From: Paraprevotella xylaniphila YIT 11841
GTDB lineage: Bacteria; Bacteroidota; Bacteroidia; Bacteroidales; Bacteroidaceae
Length of the DNA stretch: 64,000 nt
Assembly (NCBI RefSeq): GCF_000205165.1
Contig: NZ_GL883827.1
Coordinates: 62,077-126,076, forward strand
Reading direction: 5' to 3'
Made by a program: the position numbers and the translations under genes. Shown one piece after another: positions 53,689-63,047 of the stretch. The notes under the pieces were generated by a model. It was not told the DNA's origin, ran no database searches, and was given only the letters and a program-made list of their open reading frames with translations. Every line of letters starts with the position of its first letter. Within the stretch, counting starts at the first letter, position 1.

Positions 53689-54851
53689 TTCTCCAAATAG
53701 TCCAAATATTCCTTTTTCTTCGCGGCTGAAAACCGGCCGTTCTCCACCGAAGCTTTCAATATCCGGTAAAGCCAACCGGCACGCTCCTGATTACCCGATT
53801 CCCTATATGATTGTACCAATGGCCCTAACATGACCGTGTAGTTCAGCAGCAACATCTCGCTTCCCGACCACCATGACTCCAAACGGAAAGCAGGTTCGGT
53901 CAGGTAATCGAAATGATAATCCCGCTCTACATGGCGCTTGGCTGCCGAAACATTGTCATAAGGCTCTTCACTGTACCGGTACACCAACCCCTCATTATAA
54001 AGTTTGCGGGCTATGCCCTGCACGGCCCACTGCGAACCCGGCGAGAAGTAAGCCGGGCGACCGGATTCGCGGATGACATATTCCACCATCTCTTGCACAG
54101 CCGCCTTGAACTCTTCTTCCGTCCTGACCTCGCGCCCGGGAAAGATCGGAATCCCCAACTTCCGGCACAAAGCGTCGCGATAGGACCGTATGGACAGAAA
54201 AGGAATCACGACCACCACCTTGTCCGTATGCACGTGCATCGCACGCTGCAACATGAGCTTGTCGAAAAGTTCCGCGTCGCCGTTACCGAAGAAAAGCCCT
54301 CCTTCGGCCATCCCTTGCAACTGGTTGTAACCGAAACGAAGGATAAACGAAGGATATTTGCCATGCTCATACTGGCGACGCAGGATGTCATTGAAAAGCC
54401 CGGCCTTCCATCCTGTCCCGTCCGTTTCCCCCATCATCCAAAGGTAACCCAGTACGGCATCATACCCACGGTCTGAAATATCGTCGGGCAACATCTTCAT
54501 CGCCTTCTCCGCAAACTTGTTGTCTGGCCCTTGGGAGGCGCGGTAAGCACATATATTATAGGTATAAGTCTCGGGAATAGCCCGCTCCATACGCTCCAAG
54601 ACACGGGGTATTCCTCCATCGTTCTTTCCACGGGAACAAGATTTCAGCCCCCAGGCAGCCTCAAACAGGTTGCGCCACGCCTTTTCATCCTGCCCGTCTG
54701 CATCCACTTCTTTTTGCCAAGCCTCGACCTGCCCTGCATACCAGAGCGAGTCATGCGCCTCTTCCACTATGCCTCTTATCTCCTGCGGTTCCTGTGCCGG
54801 TGCGCAAAGTGCCACGGCCATCGCCCACGAAACGATTAACTTCTTTCTCAT
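53679..54851 (-). CDS. Secreted protein of unknown function upstream of the sigma factor
   Basis: A 390-residue protein with a signal peptide (MRKKLIVSWAMAVALCAPAQ). The rest is largely helical with tryptophan- and tyrosine-rich pairs such as DSLWYAGQVEAWQKEVD and AWRNLFEAAWGLKS, recalling tetratricopeptide-type repeats but without a clean consensus. I recognise no enzyme motif. The ATG at 54851 is chosen for the signal peptide; an earlier ATG at 54896 adds fifteen residues. Its 3' end overlaps the sigma gene by 10 bases, making the first gene of a three-gene operon. A role in sensing or envelope stress is inference. Confidence 0.65.
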   Translation of the reverse strand: MRKKLIVSWAMAVALCAPAQEPQEIRGIVEEAHDSLWYAGQVEAWQKEVDADGQDEKAWRNLFEAAWGLKSCSRGKNDGGIPRVLERMERAIPETYTYNICAYRASQGPDNKFAEKAMKMLPDDISDRGYDAVLGYLWMMGETDGTGWKAGLFNDILRRQYEHGKYPSFILRFGYNQLQGMAEGGLFFGNGDAELFDKLMLQRAMHVHTDKVVVVIPFLSIRSYRDALCRKLGIPIFPGREVRTEEEFKAAVQEMVEYVIRESGRPAYFSPGSQWAVQGIARKLYNEGLVYRYSEEPYDNVSAAKRHVERDYHFDYLTEPAFRLESWWSGSEMLLLNYTVMLGPLVQSYRESGNQERAGWLYRILKASVENGRFSAAKKKEYLDYLEKWR

Positions 54852-55173
54852 ATTCTTTACTATTTCTACCATAAATGATGTTTGTACTTGCAACACGTGT
54901 CATAAGGATATACACGCCACAAGGCATTTCGTTCAAAGAAAAAACAAGGCATGCCACGCCCATCCTACTAAAATACGATAGAAACGGTTCCGGGCGGTGG
55001 AGTACCCCCGAAAATTACCCGGCAGAGATTGGAAAATCATTCTGCGCCAAACGAAAAATCGTTCGCCTGAGATTGATTTTTCGTTTGGCGCAGAAAAATC
55101 TGGCCGCTTTTTCCCGTGTAACAACCGGACATTTGACCCTCGCATTCACGCCCCGTCACGGCCTTGCACCGCG
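54852..55173. other. 322-base intergenic region with a palindromic repeat
   Basis: It holds copy D of the dispersed repeat (55041-55096). I see no gene. A short plus-strand frame here is a translation of the repeat. Confidence 0.6.
55041..55096 (+). repeat. Dispersed palindromic repeat, copy D (perfect 21-bp stem)
   Basis: Bases 55041-55061 are the exact reverse complement of 55076-55096, with a 14-base loop that carries the CTGAGA core. The arm contains GCGCCAAACGAAAAATC, close to the arm of copy C (AAACG in place of AAATG). Confidence 0.85.
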
Positions 55174-57201
55174 CTAAGGAGCTTGCCAGAAATAACGGTC
55201 GTCGTAAGTAGCATACTCGGATAACGGCCAGAACCCCTCCGGTACCAAATAGATTTGACGGCTTCCCGACCCGTCAGCAGGCTCCGTCTCAAACCGGCTT
55301 TCAAGGTGGGCATCGAGCATATAAAGGTTCTTGGCCATGTAATTCTCCAAATATCCTTCTTTGGTCTGTTTGAGCTTATGGTTCCAGTTTGCATCCTCGT
55401 TCAATACCAAAGGGAGTCCCTTGATTAGCCGCTCGCGCACCTCGCCCAGATGCAACAGCAGACCGTTTTCGTCGGTGACGTAAGCTGCAAAAGACGCGTC
55501 CATCCATATCCATTTCCCCAACTGGTGGCTCCACACCATATTGATGACATGGCAATCGGTGTCGGTGTTATACGCTTTCGACTGGCACGTCACGAAGCGA
55601 GACGGGAATCCCATGGCCAGATACATCTCATTGAGCACCTGTGCCAGGAAACGGCAGTTCAGCCCACGCCCTTCGCGCTTGCATAACTCATACATGGCTA
55701 TCGAGTTCCGCGCACAGTCCGGCCTCCCCGAACCACCGTCGTGACGGATGGCATCATGCAGCCAATACATCAGATTCTTGATTTGGCTGATTTCGTCGCC
55801 GCCACCGGCTATGCTGTCCAAATTGAAATAGCGGCGCACACGTACCAAATTGCTGTCCGTAGGCGGTTGGTACGTAAATGCAGGCATCGGACGGGCATCT
55901 TCCCGATAGGCCGGGGACTTCTTCAATATATAAAGGTAGTCCCCCACTTCACGCACCTTTTCCACAAGGGCTTGAAACTCCGGATTTCCGCGCAGGGCAT
56001 CCCACTCCTTGTCGCTCTTTATCCGGTCATACTCGGTAAATCCCAACTTTATTGCGATGTCCAAATGCGCCAAAGCCTCCTTGTCTCTTCCCTCAGATGC
56101 CCAAGCGCAGGCCGAACGATAAAACCAAGGGGAGGAGGTCTTCTTCATGTATCCCATCACCTCTCCGCCGTGCGCCCAAATCCGGTGTACAACCGACGCG
56201 AACCGGCTCATGAAGTCGGCCAAGCCGCGTCCCTCCAGACTCTCTTCATCCGATAATTGCGGAACGAAGTCTTTATGCTGACTGTACAAGACCTTTCCTT
56301 TCACGGTATATCCTTCAAACAAAGGGCAATGCTCTGCCTCACCGAGTCCTGTTTTCAATATATCGCCATGGAACACCACCTGTTCCAACCGGGGGCAGTC
56401 CGCCAACAACGTGGGGCCTCCCGATCCCAAGACCACGCCACGGAAATCCACACGCTTCAACTGCGGGCATTCGGCAAAAGTGCGCCACCCGTCGAGTTGT
56501 CCCACGTCTCCGTTCACTTCTATCCGCTCCACGGCCGGCATCTTCTGGAAAGTACATCCACTGATAAAGTCCACATGATTCAACGACAAGACTTTCAATT
56601 GGGTACATCCTTCAAAAGCCCCCTTCCAAATGGCTTTCGTATGTTGGGGGAAGACCACTTCCGCCAATTCGCTGCTCCCATAAAAGGCAGAAGCACCCAC
56701 AAACACATTTTCCGGCAATACGATCCTGCTGATTCGTGTGGCTCCCAAAGCCCCTTCCGCTATGGTGTCCAACCGTTCGGGCAAAACGATATGCGCCAAT
56801 CCACATTCGCTGAACAAATAAGGCGGAAGCGTATGCTCTCCCTGCACCTCTCGCCATTCCCCGTGTCTTACGTACCCACCTCCGCCACGGGCAAAAGAAA
56901 CGCCCCGCATGTCCAACGTGCGCAAACGTCCCGGTGTGGATTGCCGCTCTTTGTCCCTCCCGGCCATTTCGCGCAGGAAGCACAAGTCCCTCCCGTTCAA
57001 TGTTCCTTTCAGCGTCAGGTCCGTCACCTTGTACTTGGCTTTCTTCCCCACCAGTTCCGGTAACGTCCCGGGCGTTTCCACTTCCACTTTCAAACGTTTT
57101 GCCACGGCATGTCCCACATTTCCCAAAAGACAAACCCACACGAACAATATCCGGGCATAATACAAAACACCCTCACTGCTACAGTTTTCTTTCCGTTCCA
57201 T
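55174..57201 (-). CDS. Secreted leucine-rich-repeat and transglutaminase-like protein
   Basis: A 675-residue exported protein. After a signal anchor (about residues 14-34, VLYYARILFVWVCLLGNVGHAVA), BspA-type LRR_5 repeats fill about 115-320 (TIAEGALGATRISRIVLPE, KAIWKGAFEGCTQLKVLSL). A TPR-like segment (about 370-425, WASEGRDKEALAHLDIAIKLG) follows. The C-terminal part has the transglutaminase/peptidase triad order: Cys in GRGLNCRFLAQVLNEMY near 520, His in TDCHVINMVW near 550 and Asp in WIWMDASF near 565. Family members can be proteases or cross-linkers; the reaction is unknown. The combination of LRR, TPR and transglutaminase-like domains is uncommon. No operon partner is obvious. Confidence 0.75.
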   Translation of the reverse strand: MERKENCSSEGVLYYARILFVWVCLLGNVGHAVAKRLKVEVETPGTLPELVGKKAKYKVTDLTLKGTLNGRDLCFLREMAGRDKERQSTPGRLRTLDMRGVSFARGGGGYVRHGEWREVQGEHTLPPYLFSECGLAHIVLPERLDTIAEGALGATRISRIVLPENVFVGASAFYGSSELAEVVFPQHTKAIWKGAFEGCTQLKVLSLNHVDFISGCTFQKMPAVERIEVNGDVGQLDGWRTFAECPQLKRVDFRGVVLGSGGPTLLADCPRLEQVVFHGDILKTGLGEAEHCPLFEGYTVKGKVLYSQHKDFVPQLSDEESLEGRGLADFMSRFASVVHRIWAHGGEVMGYMKKTSSPWFYRSACAWASEGRDKEALAHLDIAIKLGFTEYDRIKSDKEWDALRGNPEFQALVEKVREVGDYLYILKKSPAYREDARPMPAFTYQPPTDSNLVRVRRYFNLDSIAGGGDEISQIKNLMYWLHDAIRHDGGSGRPDCARNSIAMYELCKREGRGLNCRFLAQVLNEMYLAMGFPSRFVTCQSKAYNTDTDCHVINMVWSHQLGKWIWMDASFAAYVTDENGLLLHLGEVRERLIKGLPLVLNEDANWNHKLKQTKEGYLENYMAKNLYMLDAHLESRFETEPADGSGSRQIYLVPEGFWPLSEYATYDDRYFWQAP

Positions 57202-57304
57202 GGTATTTCACTTTTTAATAGTCCTACATATATGAATACGCAGAAACCGGATTTTTGTGACAAGAGAATCGTGTTTTTCCTCAAAAACTGGTCAAAAAAG
57301 TATC

Positions 57305-60124
57305 TCATTCATCAAAAAGAGGCTTGACAGACCTCAAATACTTGTCCCGTGAAATCGCACGGTTGCAACCGCTCCGGTCAGCCCTAAAATTCGTACATCC
57401 CAAGAACGGTTCTCCCCATCCTTCTTTCACTATCAAATAACCGTCCTTGCAACAGTCGCATTTCAGGATGGGCAAATCACCGCCCTTCAGGTTATTGGTC
57501 ATGAAATCGCAAATCTCCGGTTCATTGGAACAAATCCACAACTTCAACCCGTATGCCTTCTTGTACCTCAGCTGCATGGGATAACCGCATACGGGACACC
57601 GTTTCATTTCAGTGCGCGTCTCCCGGCAATCGTCCAATTTACCATTTACCATCACGCCGGGATAGTCTTTCACGAGTTCCCGTACAAAATCGGAGGGATG
57701 CTGTTGAGGCGTAACGATGTACACGCGGTTCTTGGTACGTGTCAAGGCCACATAGAAAAGCCGCCGCTCTTCCGCATATTCCATCGAATGGTCATCCCTC
57801 ACGACATACTTCAATACCGGGTCGTCCTGCACTTGCGACGGGAAGCCGTACAACTCATTACGGGCATTGATGAGGATGACATGGTCGTATCCCAATCCCT
57901 TTGAGCGGTGCACGGTCATAAAATCCAGTTTCGCGAACGGGTACTTCTTGGAAATCACATTCCCCGTCTTCTCCTCGTACGTGAACTCCGATGAACGGCA
58001 AAGGTTAAAAGCGTCGAACCCGTAACGCCCCAACAACAATATCGACGCGTCCGGATTCTCCTCCAATATCTGCCCGACAATCCTCTCCACCGTTTCGCCC
58101 ACAAGGAAATACTTCCCGCCTCTTCCGGCATATTTGCTCCGGTCTACGTTCTCCGTATAGGTCTCGACCACAATCGGACGTGTTATATGTTTGGGCGAAA
58201 CCAGGCTTTTGCGTATCTGCGCCGTGTTCTTCTGTATGAAGCTACCGGCTATGTCGATTACTTCTTGGGCGTTCCGGTAAGTTTGGGTAATACCCAGTTC
58301 CAATCCGTACCCAAAGGAATCCTTGAATTGGGTGAACAGCGTGATATCCGAACCTGCATAGGCATAAATGGATTGCCAATCGTCGCCCACGGCCACGATC
58401 TTTGCATCGCAGAGTTTGCTCAACTCCAAGGTCAGATTAAACCGTTGACGGGAAATATCCTGATACTCATCAACTATGATATATTTGAACCCCAATCTCT
58501 CCCCTTGGATTTCCTTTTCGCGGAGCATTTTCGCCGAACTGTTTATCATGTCTTCAAAATCTACCGCCTGCTTTTCTTTCAGACGCTTGGAGTATTCTAA
58601 ATAACACCGCTCGCAGATGGATAGAAACAACTTGTTTCTCTCATTGGAGGACTTGCTTTGAAACTGGTGGAAATGCTCTATCGTGAAGCCGTTGGTCTTA
58701 AAGCCATGCAAGAACGTACAAACCAACTTGACCAACTTTATGATATATTTGTTCTCTTCCGTGCTGACCAACCTGTCGAAAACTTCCCGTGAAGTTCTCG
58801 GGTGGAACTCAATCCCTTGGGCTACGAGCATTTCCTGCAAATGGTCAAGGTAATCGCGCCCGTCGTCATATTCGGAATAAGTATAAACCAAATCCGTATG
58901 GTGCCTGCGGTGCAAACGGATTTTATCATCTATTTCTTTTTTATACCGGGCCAACTGTTCTTCCGTATATCTGCTGTTCCGGCCATCTTCCGTAATGCCG
59001 AAATGTTCAATATACACCGTCTTGTCTCCTTGGGTAATCGTAAAATCCGGAGTATATGGCTTGTACGAATACCTCATATTATAAGGATAAATTTTCTCGT
59101 ACACATAGTCAATGCCGTTCATGAACAGGAAATTCGCTATCCTGACCTCCTGAACCGACCTTAACGTCTCGTGGGCAATGCTGACACATTTGCCGGTCCG
59201 TTGGTCTATAATCTTTTCCGCATACTCATCCATATTGCCACGCAAAGTGGAAAAGTCGGCTTTGGATATGTAATTGAAGAAATCATTGAGATTGTCGCCC
59301 TCATACGGTGCGTCGAAATAACTTCCGAAGAACAATATCAGCTTATCCACCAACTCCGGACACTCCAATATGTTTTCTTTCAAGTAATTGTTGACCACAT
59401 GCCACATAAAGCCACCATCCACTACCGTCTTCCTTTCGGTGTCTTTCTTTCGCAGTATGGCATAGCCCGTCTTATGGAAAGTCGTCACCGGGCAATCTAT
59501 CTTCAGACCCTTATTGATTTTGCTGCGCAATTCCCCGACCGCCTTATTCGTATATGAAATGACCAATATCTGTTCCGGTTTCACCCCTCTTTTTTCCACA
59601 AGGTATTTCACCTTCGCAGCCATGGTCGTTGTCTTCCCGGCTCCGGCCCCGGCTACAACCAACGTGTAGTCTTCATCGGACAATACGACCCGTCGCTGTT
59701 CCTCATCCAGCTTCACATTAGGGTCCACCCTACGAAGTATCGTATCAAGATAAAGTTTGTCTTTGGCCAAATGCCTCTTGACAAATTCGTCATTGTGCGC
59801 TTCAACGACCTTGGAACCCTCCTTACTGCCCAAGTCTTCATACAGGCAAAGGAATCTCTCCATTTTCTTCGGGTCTATACGGTTCTTTTCGCAATACACG
59901 TCCAACATCCCCATCTTTTCCAAATTGGACAGACTGACATGCAGCTCTGCATATCTTTCATGAATAGTACGGTAATCGCTTCGGGCTATGAAACGGTCGC
60001 TATGCAGTAAAAGTCCGATTTGCCTCTCGAAATCCTCCAAGCGCTTGCTTCCAGTGCATTCTTCACCCTCTGAATGCACCTTTTTTCTCCGGAAAAATAT
60101 CTTATCCCACTTCCCAACTGACAT
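57305..60124 (-). CDS. UvrD/Rep-family helicase with inserted nuclease-like domain and zinc ribbons
   Basis: A 939-residue superfamily 1A helicase. Walker A is VVAGAGAGKTTTM near residue 165, motif Ia ISYTNKAVGELR, motif II IIVDEYQD near 558, motif III VGDDWQSIYAYAG near 585, motif V FMTVHRSKGLGYDHVIL near 745 and motif VI FYVALTRTKNRVYI near 800. Inside the N-core is a segment with YTPDFTITQGDKTVYIEHFG near 365, like helicase IV (HelD) proteins, which resembles a PD-(D/E)xK fold with a glutamate but no clear lysine. The end carries two cysteine clusters, CPVCGYPM...C and CDCCKDGY...C (about 845-925), as zinc ribbons. Role in repair or replication is inferred. Confidence 0.9.
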   Translation of the reverse strand: MSVGKWDKIFFRRKKVHSEGEECTGSKRLEDFERQIGLLLHSDRFIARSDYRTIHERYAELHVSLSNLEKMGMLDVYCEKNRIDPKKMERFLCLYEDLGSKEGSKVVEAHNDEFVKRHLAKDKLYLDTILRRVDPNVKLDEEQRRVVLSDEDYTLVVAGAGAGKTTTMAAKVKYLVEKRGVKPEQILVISYTNKAVGELRSKINKGLKIDCPVTTFHKTGYAILRKKDTERKTVVDGGFMWHVVNNYLKENILECPELVDKLILFFGSYFDAPYEGDNLNDFFNYISKADFSTLRGNMDEYAEKIIDQRTGKCVSIAHETLRSVQEVRIANFLFMNGIDYVYEKIYPYNMRYSYKPYTPDFTITQGDKTVYIEHFGITEDGRNSRYTEEQLARYKKEIDDKIRLHRRHHTDLVYTYSEYDDGRDYLDHLQEMLVAQGIEFHPRTSREVFDRLVSTEENKYIIKLVKLVCTFLHGFKTNGFTIEHFHQFQSKSSNERNKLFLSICERCYLEYSKRLKEKQAVDFEDMINSSAKMLREKEIQGERLGFKYIIVDEYQDISRQRFNLTLELSKLCDAKIVAVGDDWQSIYAYAGSDITLFTQFKDSFGYGLELGITQTYRNAQEVIDIAGSFIQKNTAQIRKSLVSPKHITRPIVVETYTENVDRSKYAGRGGKYFLVGETVERIVGQILEENPDASILLLGRYGFDAFNLCRSSEFTYEEKTGNVISKKYPFAKLDFMTVHRSKGLGYDHVILINARNELYGFPSQVQDDPVLKYVVRDDHSMEYAEERRLFYVALTRTKNRVYIVTPQQHPSDFVRELVKDYPGVMVNGKLDDCRETRTEMKRCPVCGYPMQLRYKKAYGLKLWICSNEPEICDFMTNNLKGGDLPILKCDCCKDGYLIVKEGWGEPFLGCTNFRADRSGCNRAISRDKYLRSVKPLFDE

Positions 60125-60222
60125 ACTTTGTTTTTCCTATTGGCAAACCGACTTGATTTATTTGGGTGTAAAATTATAAAAAAAGCCACAACCATCCTGT
60201 GATACAGCCATTTTTAACAATA

Positions 60223-60261
60223 AAGAGGAATACTTCTTTTTACACAGAAAGTATTCCTCTT
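60223..60261. terminator. Terminator between acyl-CoA dehydrogenase and helicase genes
   Basis: AAGAGGAATACTT (60223-60235) pairs perfectly with 60249-60261 across a 13-base loop. On the minus strand it is followed by a TTATTGTTAAAAA stretch. It ends the etfB-etfA-acd transcript. Confidence 0.75.
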
Positions 60262-60286
60262 CATGATTATCATATATCGTACCGGA

Positions 60287-62017
60287 TTATTCAGCCGACG
60301 TTTCCACAGCCGCCTGGCGGTAGCTATCCAATTGCTCTGCCGTGAACTTGCGGATAAAGTTGAAATGCTTCTCCACCTCGGCCTCGGCATAGTTCACATA
60401 CACGTTCAGGCTCTTGGCAAACAAATCGGGACGGCGCGTGGCATCCTGCATCATCAAATGGCACATGATGGTATCGGCTGCCATCTCCATCAAACGACGG
60501 GCCACGAAATCGTGCAGTTCTTGGTTGCCTGCTTCTTTCACGGCGTTCGTACAAGCGTCGAACTTGTTGGCCATCTCCTTCACGCGGTTCATGTAGCCCT
60601 CGTATTCCGGAAGCACAGGCTGCTGCTCGAAATCACGAATGGTGGCGATGTATGCCCCATTCGTCACGTAACGGATGGCCGCCACAGTCTGCAACTGGGT
60701 CGTACCCTCGTAAATGGAAGTGATACGAGCGTCGCGGTAAATGCGCTGACAAGCATATTCCAACATGAAACCGGAACCTCCGTGCACCTGGATACCGTCG
60801 TAAGCATTCTGGTTGGCGTATTCCGAATTCATACCCTTGGCCAATGGCGTAAAACTGTCGGCCAGTTTGGCATACTTCTTCTGTTCGGCACGTTCTTCCG
60901 GCGTCAGCTTGCGTTCGCAGGCTATGTCGTCCAATGCCTTGTAAATATCCACATAACGCGAAGTCTGGTACAACAATGCACGACCTGCGTCCAACTTAGC
61001 TTTCATCGTGGCCAACATGTCATATACGGCCGGGAAGTTGATGATGGCCTTACCGAACTGTTCACGGTCTTTCGCGTATGCCAAAGCCTCGTTGTAGGCC
61101 GCCTGACTCAACCCTACCGACTGTGCAGCAATGCCGAGGCGTGCACCGTTCATCAATGCCATGACATACTTTATCAAACCCAACTTGCGGCTTCCGCATA
61201 ACTCAGCCTTCGCATTCTTATACACCAGTTCGCAAGTCGGCGAACCGTGGATACCCATTTTGTTCTCGATGCGGCGCACGTCCACTCCGCCGTCGCGCTT
61301 GTCGTAAATGAACATGGAAAGCCCACGTCCATCCCTCGTGCCTTCCTCCGAACGCGCCAACACCAAGTGAATGTCGGCATCCCCGTTCGTGATGAAACGC
61401 TTCACACCGTTCAGTCTCCAACAGTTGTTCTCCTCGTCGAAGGTGGCCTTCAACATGACGCTCTGCAAGTCGGAACCGGCATCCGGTTCGGTCAGGTCCA
61501 TCGACATCGTTTCCCCGGCGCATACACGCGGGATGAAGCGGCTGTGCTGGTCTTCGTCGCCAAATTCATACAAGGTTTCGATACAGTCCTGCAACGACCA
61601 GATGTTTCCGAAACCGGCATCGGCGGCAGCCACCACCTCGGCACACATCGTGTACGGCGTAATAGGGAAGTTCAACCCGTTGTACTTGCGCGGCATCGTC
61701 ATGCCGTTCATACCCGCCTTGACCATGGCGTCCAGGTTCTCCACCGTCCCACTGGCATAATCCACACGGCCGTCGTGGCAGTGCGGGCCTTCTTCGTCTA
61801 CCCCTTCGGCATTCGGGGCAATCACATTGGCCGTGATGTCGCCTACGATGTCCAACACCTTATTATACGAATCCATCGCGTCGGCATAGTCCACCGGCGC
61901 ATAATCAAATTCGTCCTTGTCCCTGAAGTCGCGCTCTTTCAATTCCACAATGCGCTTCATCATCGGATTCTCTAAGTGATACTTGAGTTCCGGTATATCT
62001 GAATAGTAATTAGCCAT
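60287..62017 (-). CDS. Acyl-CoA dehydrogenase
   Basis: An FAD enzyme that oxidises acyl-CoA to enoyl-CoA, passing electrons to the ETF encoded just upstream. The 576-residue protein has the N-terminal helical domain, the FAD-contact segment ETMSMDLTEPDAGSDLQSVMLKATF near residue 168, LNGVKRFITNGDADIH near 200, and the catalytic glutamate in ITSIYEGTTQLQTVAAIRYV near 433. A C-terminal extension of about 130 residues marks it as a longer type (like the aryl/long-chain form). The gene follows etfA after 5 bases. Confidence 0.93.
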   Translation of the reverse strand: MANYYSDIPELKYHLENPMMKRIVELKERDFRDKDEFDYAPVDYADAMDSYNKVLDIVGDITANVIAPNAEGVDEEGPHCHDGRVDYASGTVENLDAMVKAGMNGMTMPRKYNGLNFPITPYTMCAEVVAAADAGFGNIWSLQDCIETLYEFGDEDQHSRFIPRVCAGETMSMDLTEPDAGSDLQSVMLKATFDEENNCWRLNGVKRFITNGDADIHLVLARSEEGTRDGRGLSMFIYDKRDGGVDVRRIENKMGIHGSPTCELVYKNAKAELCGSRKLGLIKYVMALMNGARLGIAAQSVGLSQAAYNEALAYAKDREQFGKAIINFPAVYDMLATMKAKLDAGRALLYQTSRYVDIYKALDDIACERKLTPEERAEQKKYAKLADSFTPLAKGMNSEYANQNAYDGIQVHGGSGFMLEYACQRIYRDARITSIYEGTTQLQTVAAIRYVTNGAYIATIRDFEQQPVLPEYEGYMNRVKEMANKFDACTNAVKEAGNQELHDFVARRLMEMAADTIMCHLMMQDATRRPDLFAKSLNVYVNYAEAEVEKHFNFIRKFTAEQLDSYRQAAVETSAE

Positions 62018-62022
62018 GTTGT

Positions 62023-63045
62023 TTACTTGCTGTTTTGTTTGTAATACTTGATGAGCTTCGGCACGACTTCCTCCACCGTACCGTTAATGACATAGTCGGC
62101 AATGGCATTGATCGGGGCGTTCGGGTCGCTGTTCACGGAAATGATGATACCGCTTTCCTTCATGCCCGCAATGTGTTGGATGGCCCCGGAAATGCCGCAA
62201 GCGATATACACTTTTGGGCGCACCGTCACGCCGGTCTGGCCGATTTGCAGGTCGTGGTCGCAGAACCCGGCATCCACAGCCGCACGGCTTCCACCCACTT
62301 CGGCATGAAGCTCGTGCGCCAATTCATAGAGCATGCCGAAGCCTTCCTTACTGCCCATGCCGTAACCTCCGGCAATGACGATGGCCGCACCTTTCAAATT
62401 GTTTTTAGCCTTCTCCACATGGCGGTCGATGACCTTCACCACGTATTCCGTTTCCGGTACATACTTGGCCACATCGTGCACAATCACTTCTCCTTTATAA
62501 TTAGGATCGAGCACTTCCGCCTTCATCACGCCGCTGCGCACCGTAGCCATCTGCGGACGGTTCTCCGGATTCACGATCGTAGCCACGATGTTACCCCCGA
62601 ACGCCGGACGAATCTGATAAAGCAGGTTCTCATACTTCTTTCCGGCTTTCTTATCCTCATGGGAACCGATTTCCAATGAGGTACAGTCTGCCGTCAACCC
62701 GGAATGAAGGGCGGACGACACACGCGGCCCCAAATCACGCCCCACGACATCGGCCCCCATCAGGCATATTTGCGGCTGCTCTTCTTTAAACAGATTCACC
62801 AACACGGCCGTATGCGGCAACGACGTGTAAGGAGCCAACCCCGGAGCGTCGAAGATATGCAATTTATCTACGCCGTATGGCAATATCTGCGGTTCTATCT
62901 TTCCCGTAATGCCCGCCCCGGCGGCCACAGCTTCGAGCTGCACGCCGAGCGTGTTGGCTAACTTACGGCCTTTGGTCAATAATTCCTGGCTTACTTCGGC
63001 CACCGTAGTGCCTTCAAGCTCGCAATATACAAATACGTTGTTCAT
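62023..63045 (-). CDS. etfA: Electron transfer flavoprotein, alpha subunit
   Basis: EtfA binds FAD and, with EtfB, relays electrons from the dehydrogenase. The 340-residue protein has the adenine-nucleotide-hydrolase-like first half and the FAD-binding C-terminus: AAIVIAGGYGMGSKEGFGML near residue 222, VGGSRAAVDAGF, QIGQTGVTVRPKVYIACGISGAIQHIAGM near 267 and IISVNSDPNAPINAIADY near 300. These are the standard EtfA motifs. Position and 2-base spacing to etfB and 5-base spacing to acd show one operon. Confidence 0.96.
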   Translation of the reverse strand: MNNVFVYCELEGTTVAEVSQELLTKGRKLANTLGVQLEAVAAGAGITGKIEPQILPYGVDKLHIFDAPGLAPYTSLPHTAVLVNLFKEEQPQICLMGADVVGRDLGPRVSSALHSGLTADCTSLEIGSHEDKKAGKKYENLLYQIRPAFGGNIVATIVNPENRPQMATVRSGVMKAEVLDPNYKGEVIVHDVAKYVPETEYVVKVIDRHVEKAKNNLKGAAIVIAGGYGMGSKEGFGMLYELAHELHAEVGGSRAAVDAGFCDHDLQIGQTGVTVRPKVYIACGISGAIQHIAGMKESGIIISVNSDPNAPINAIADYVINGTVEEVVPKLIKYYKQNSK

Positions 63046-63047
63046 CT

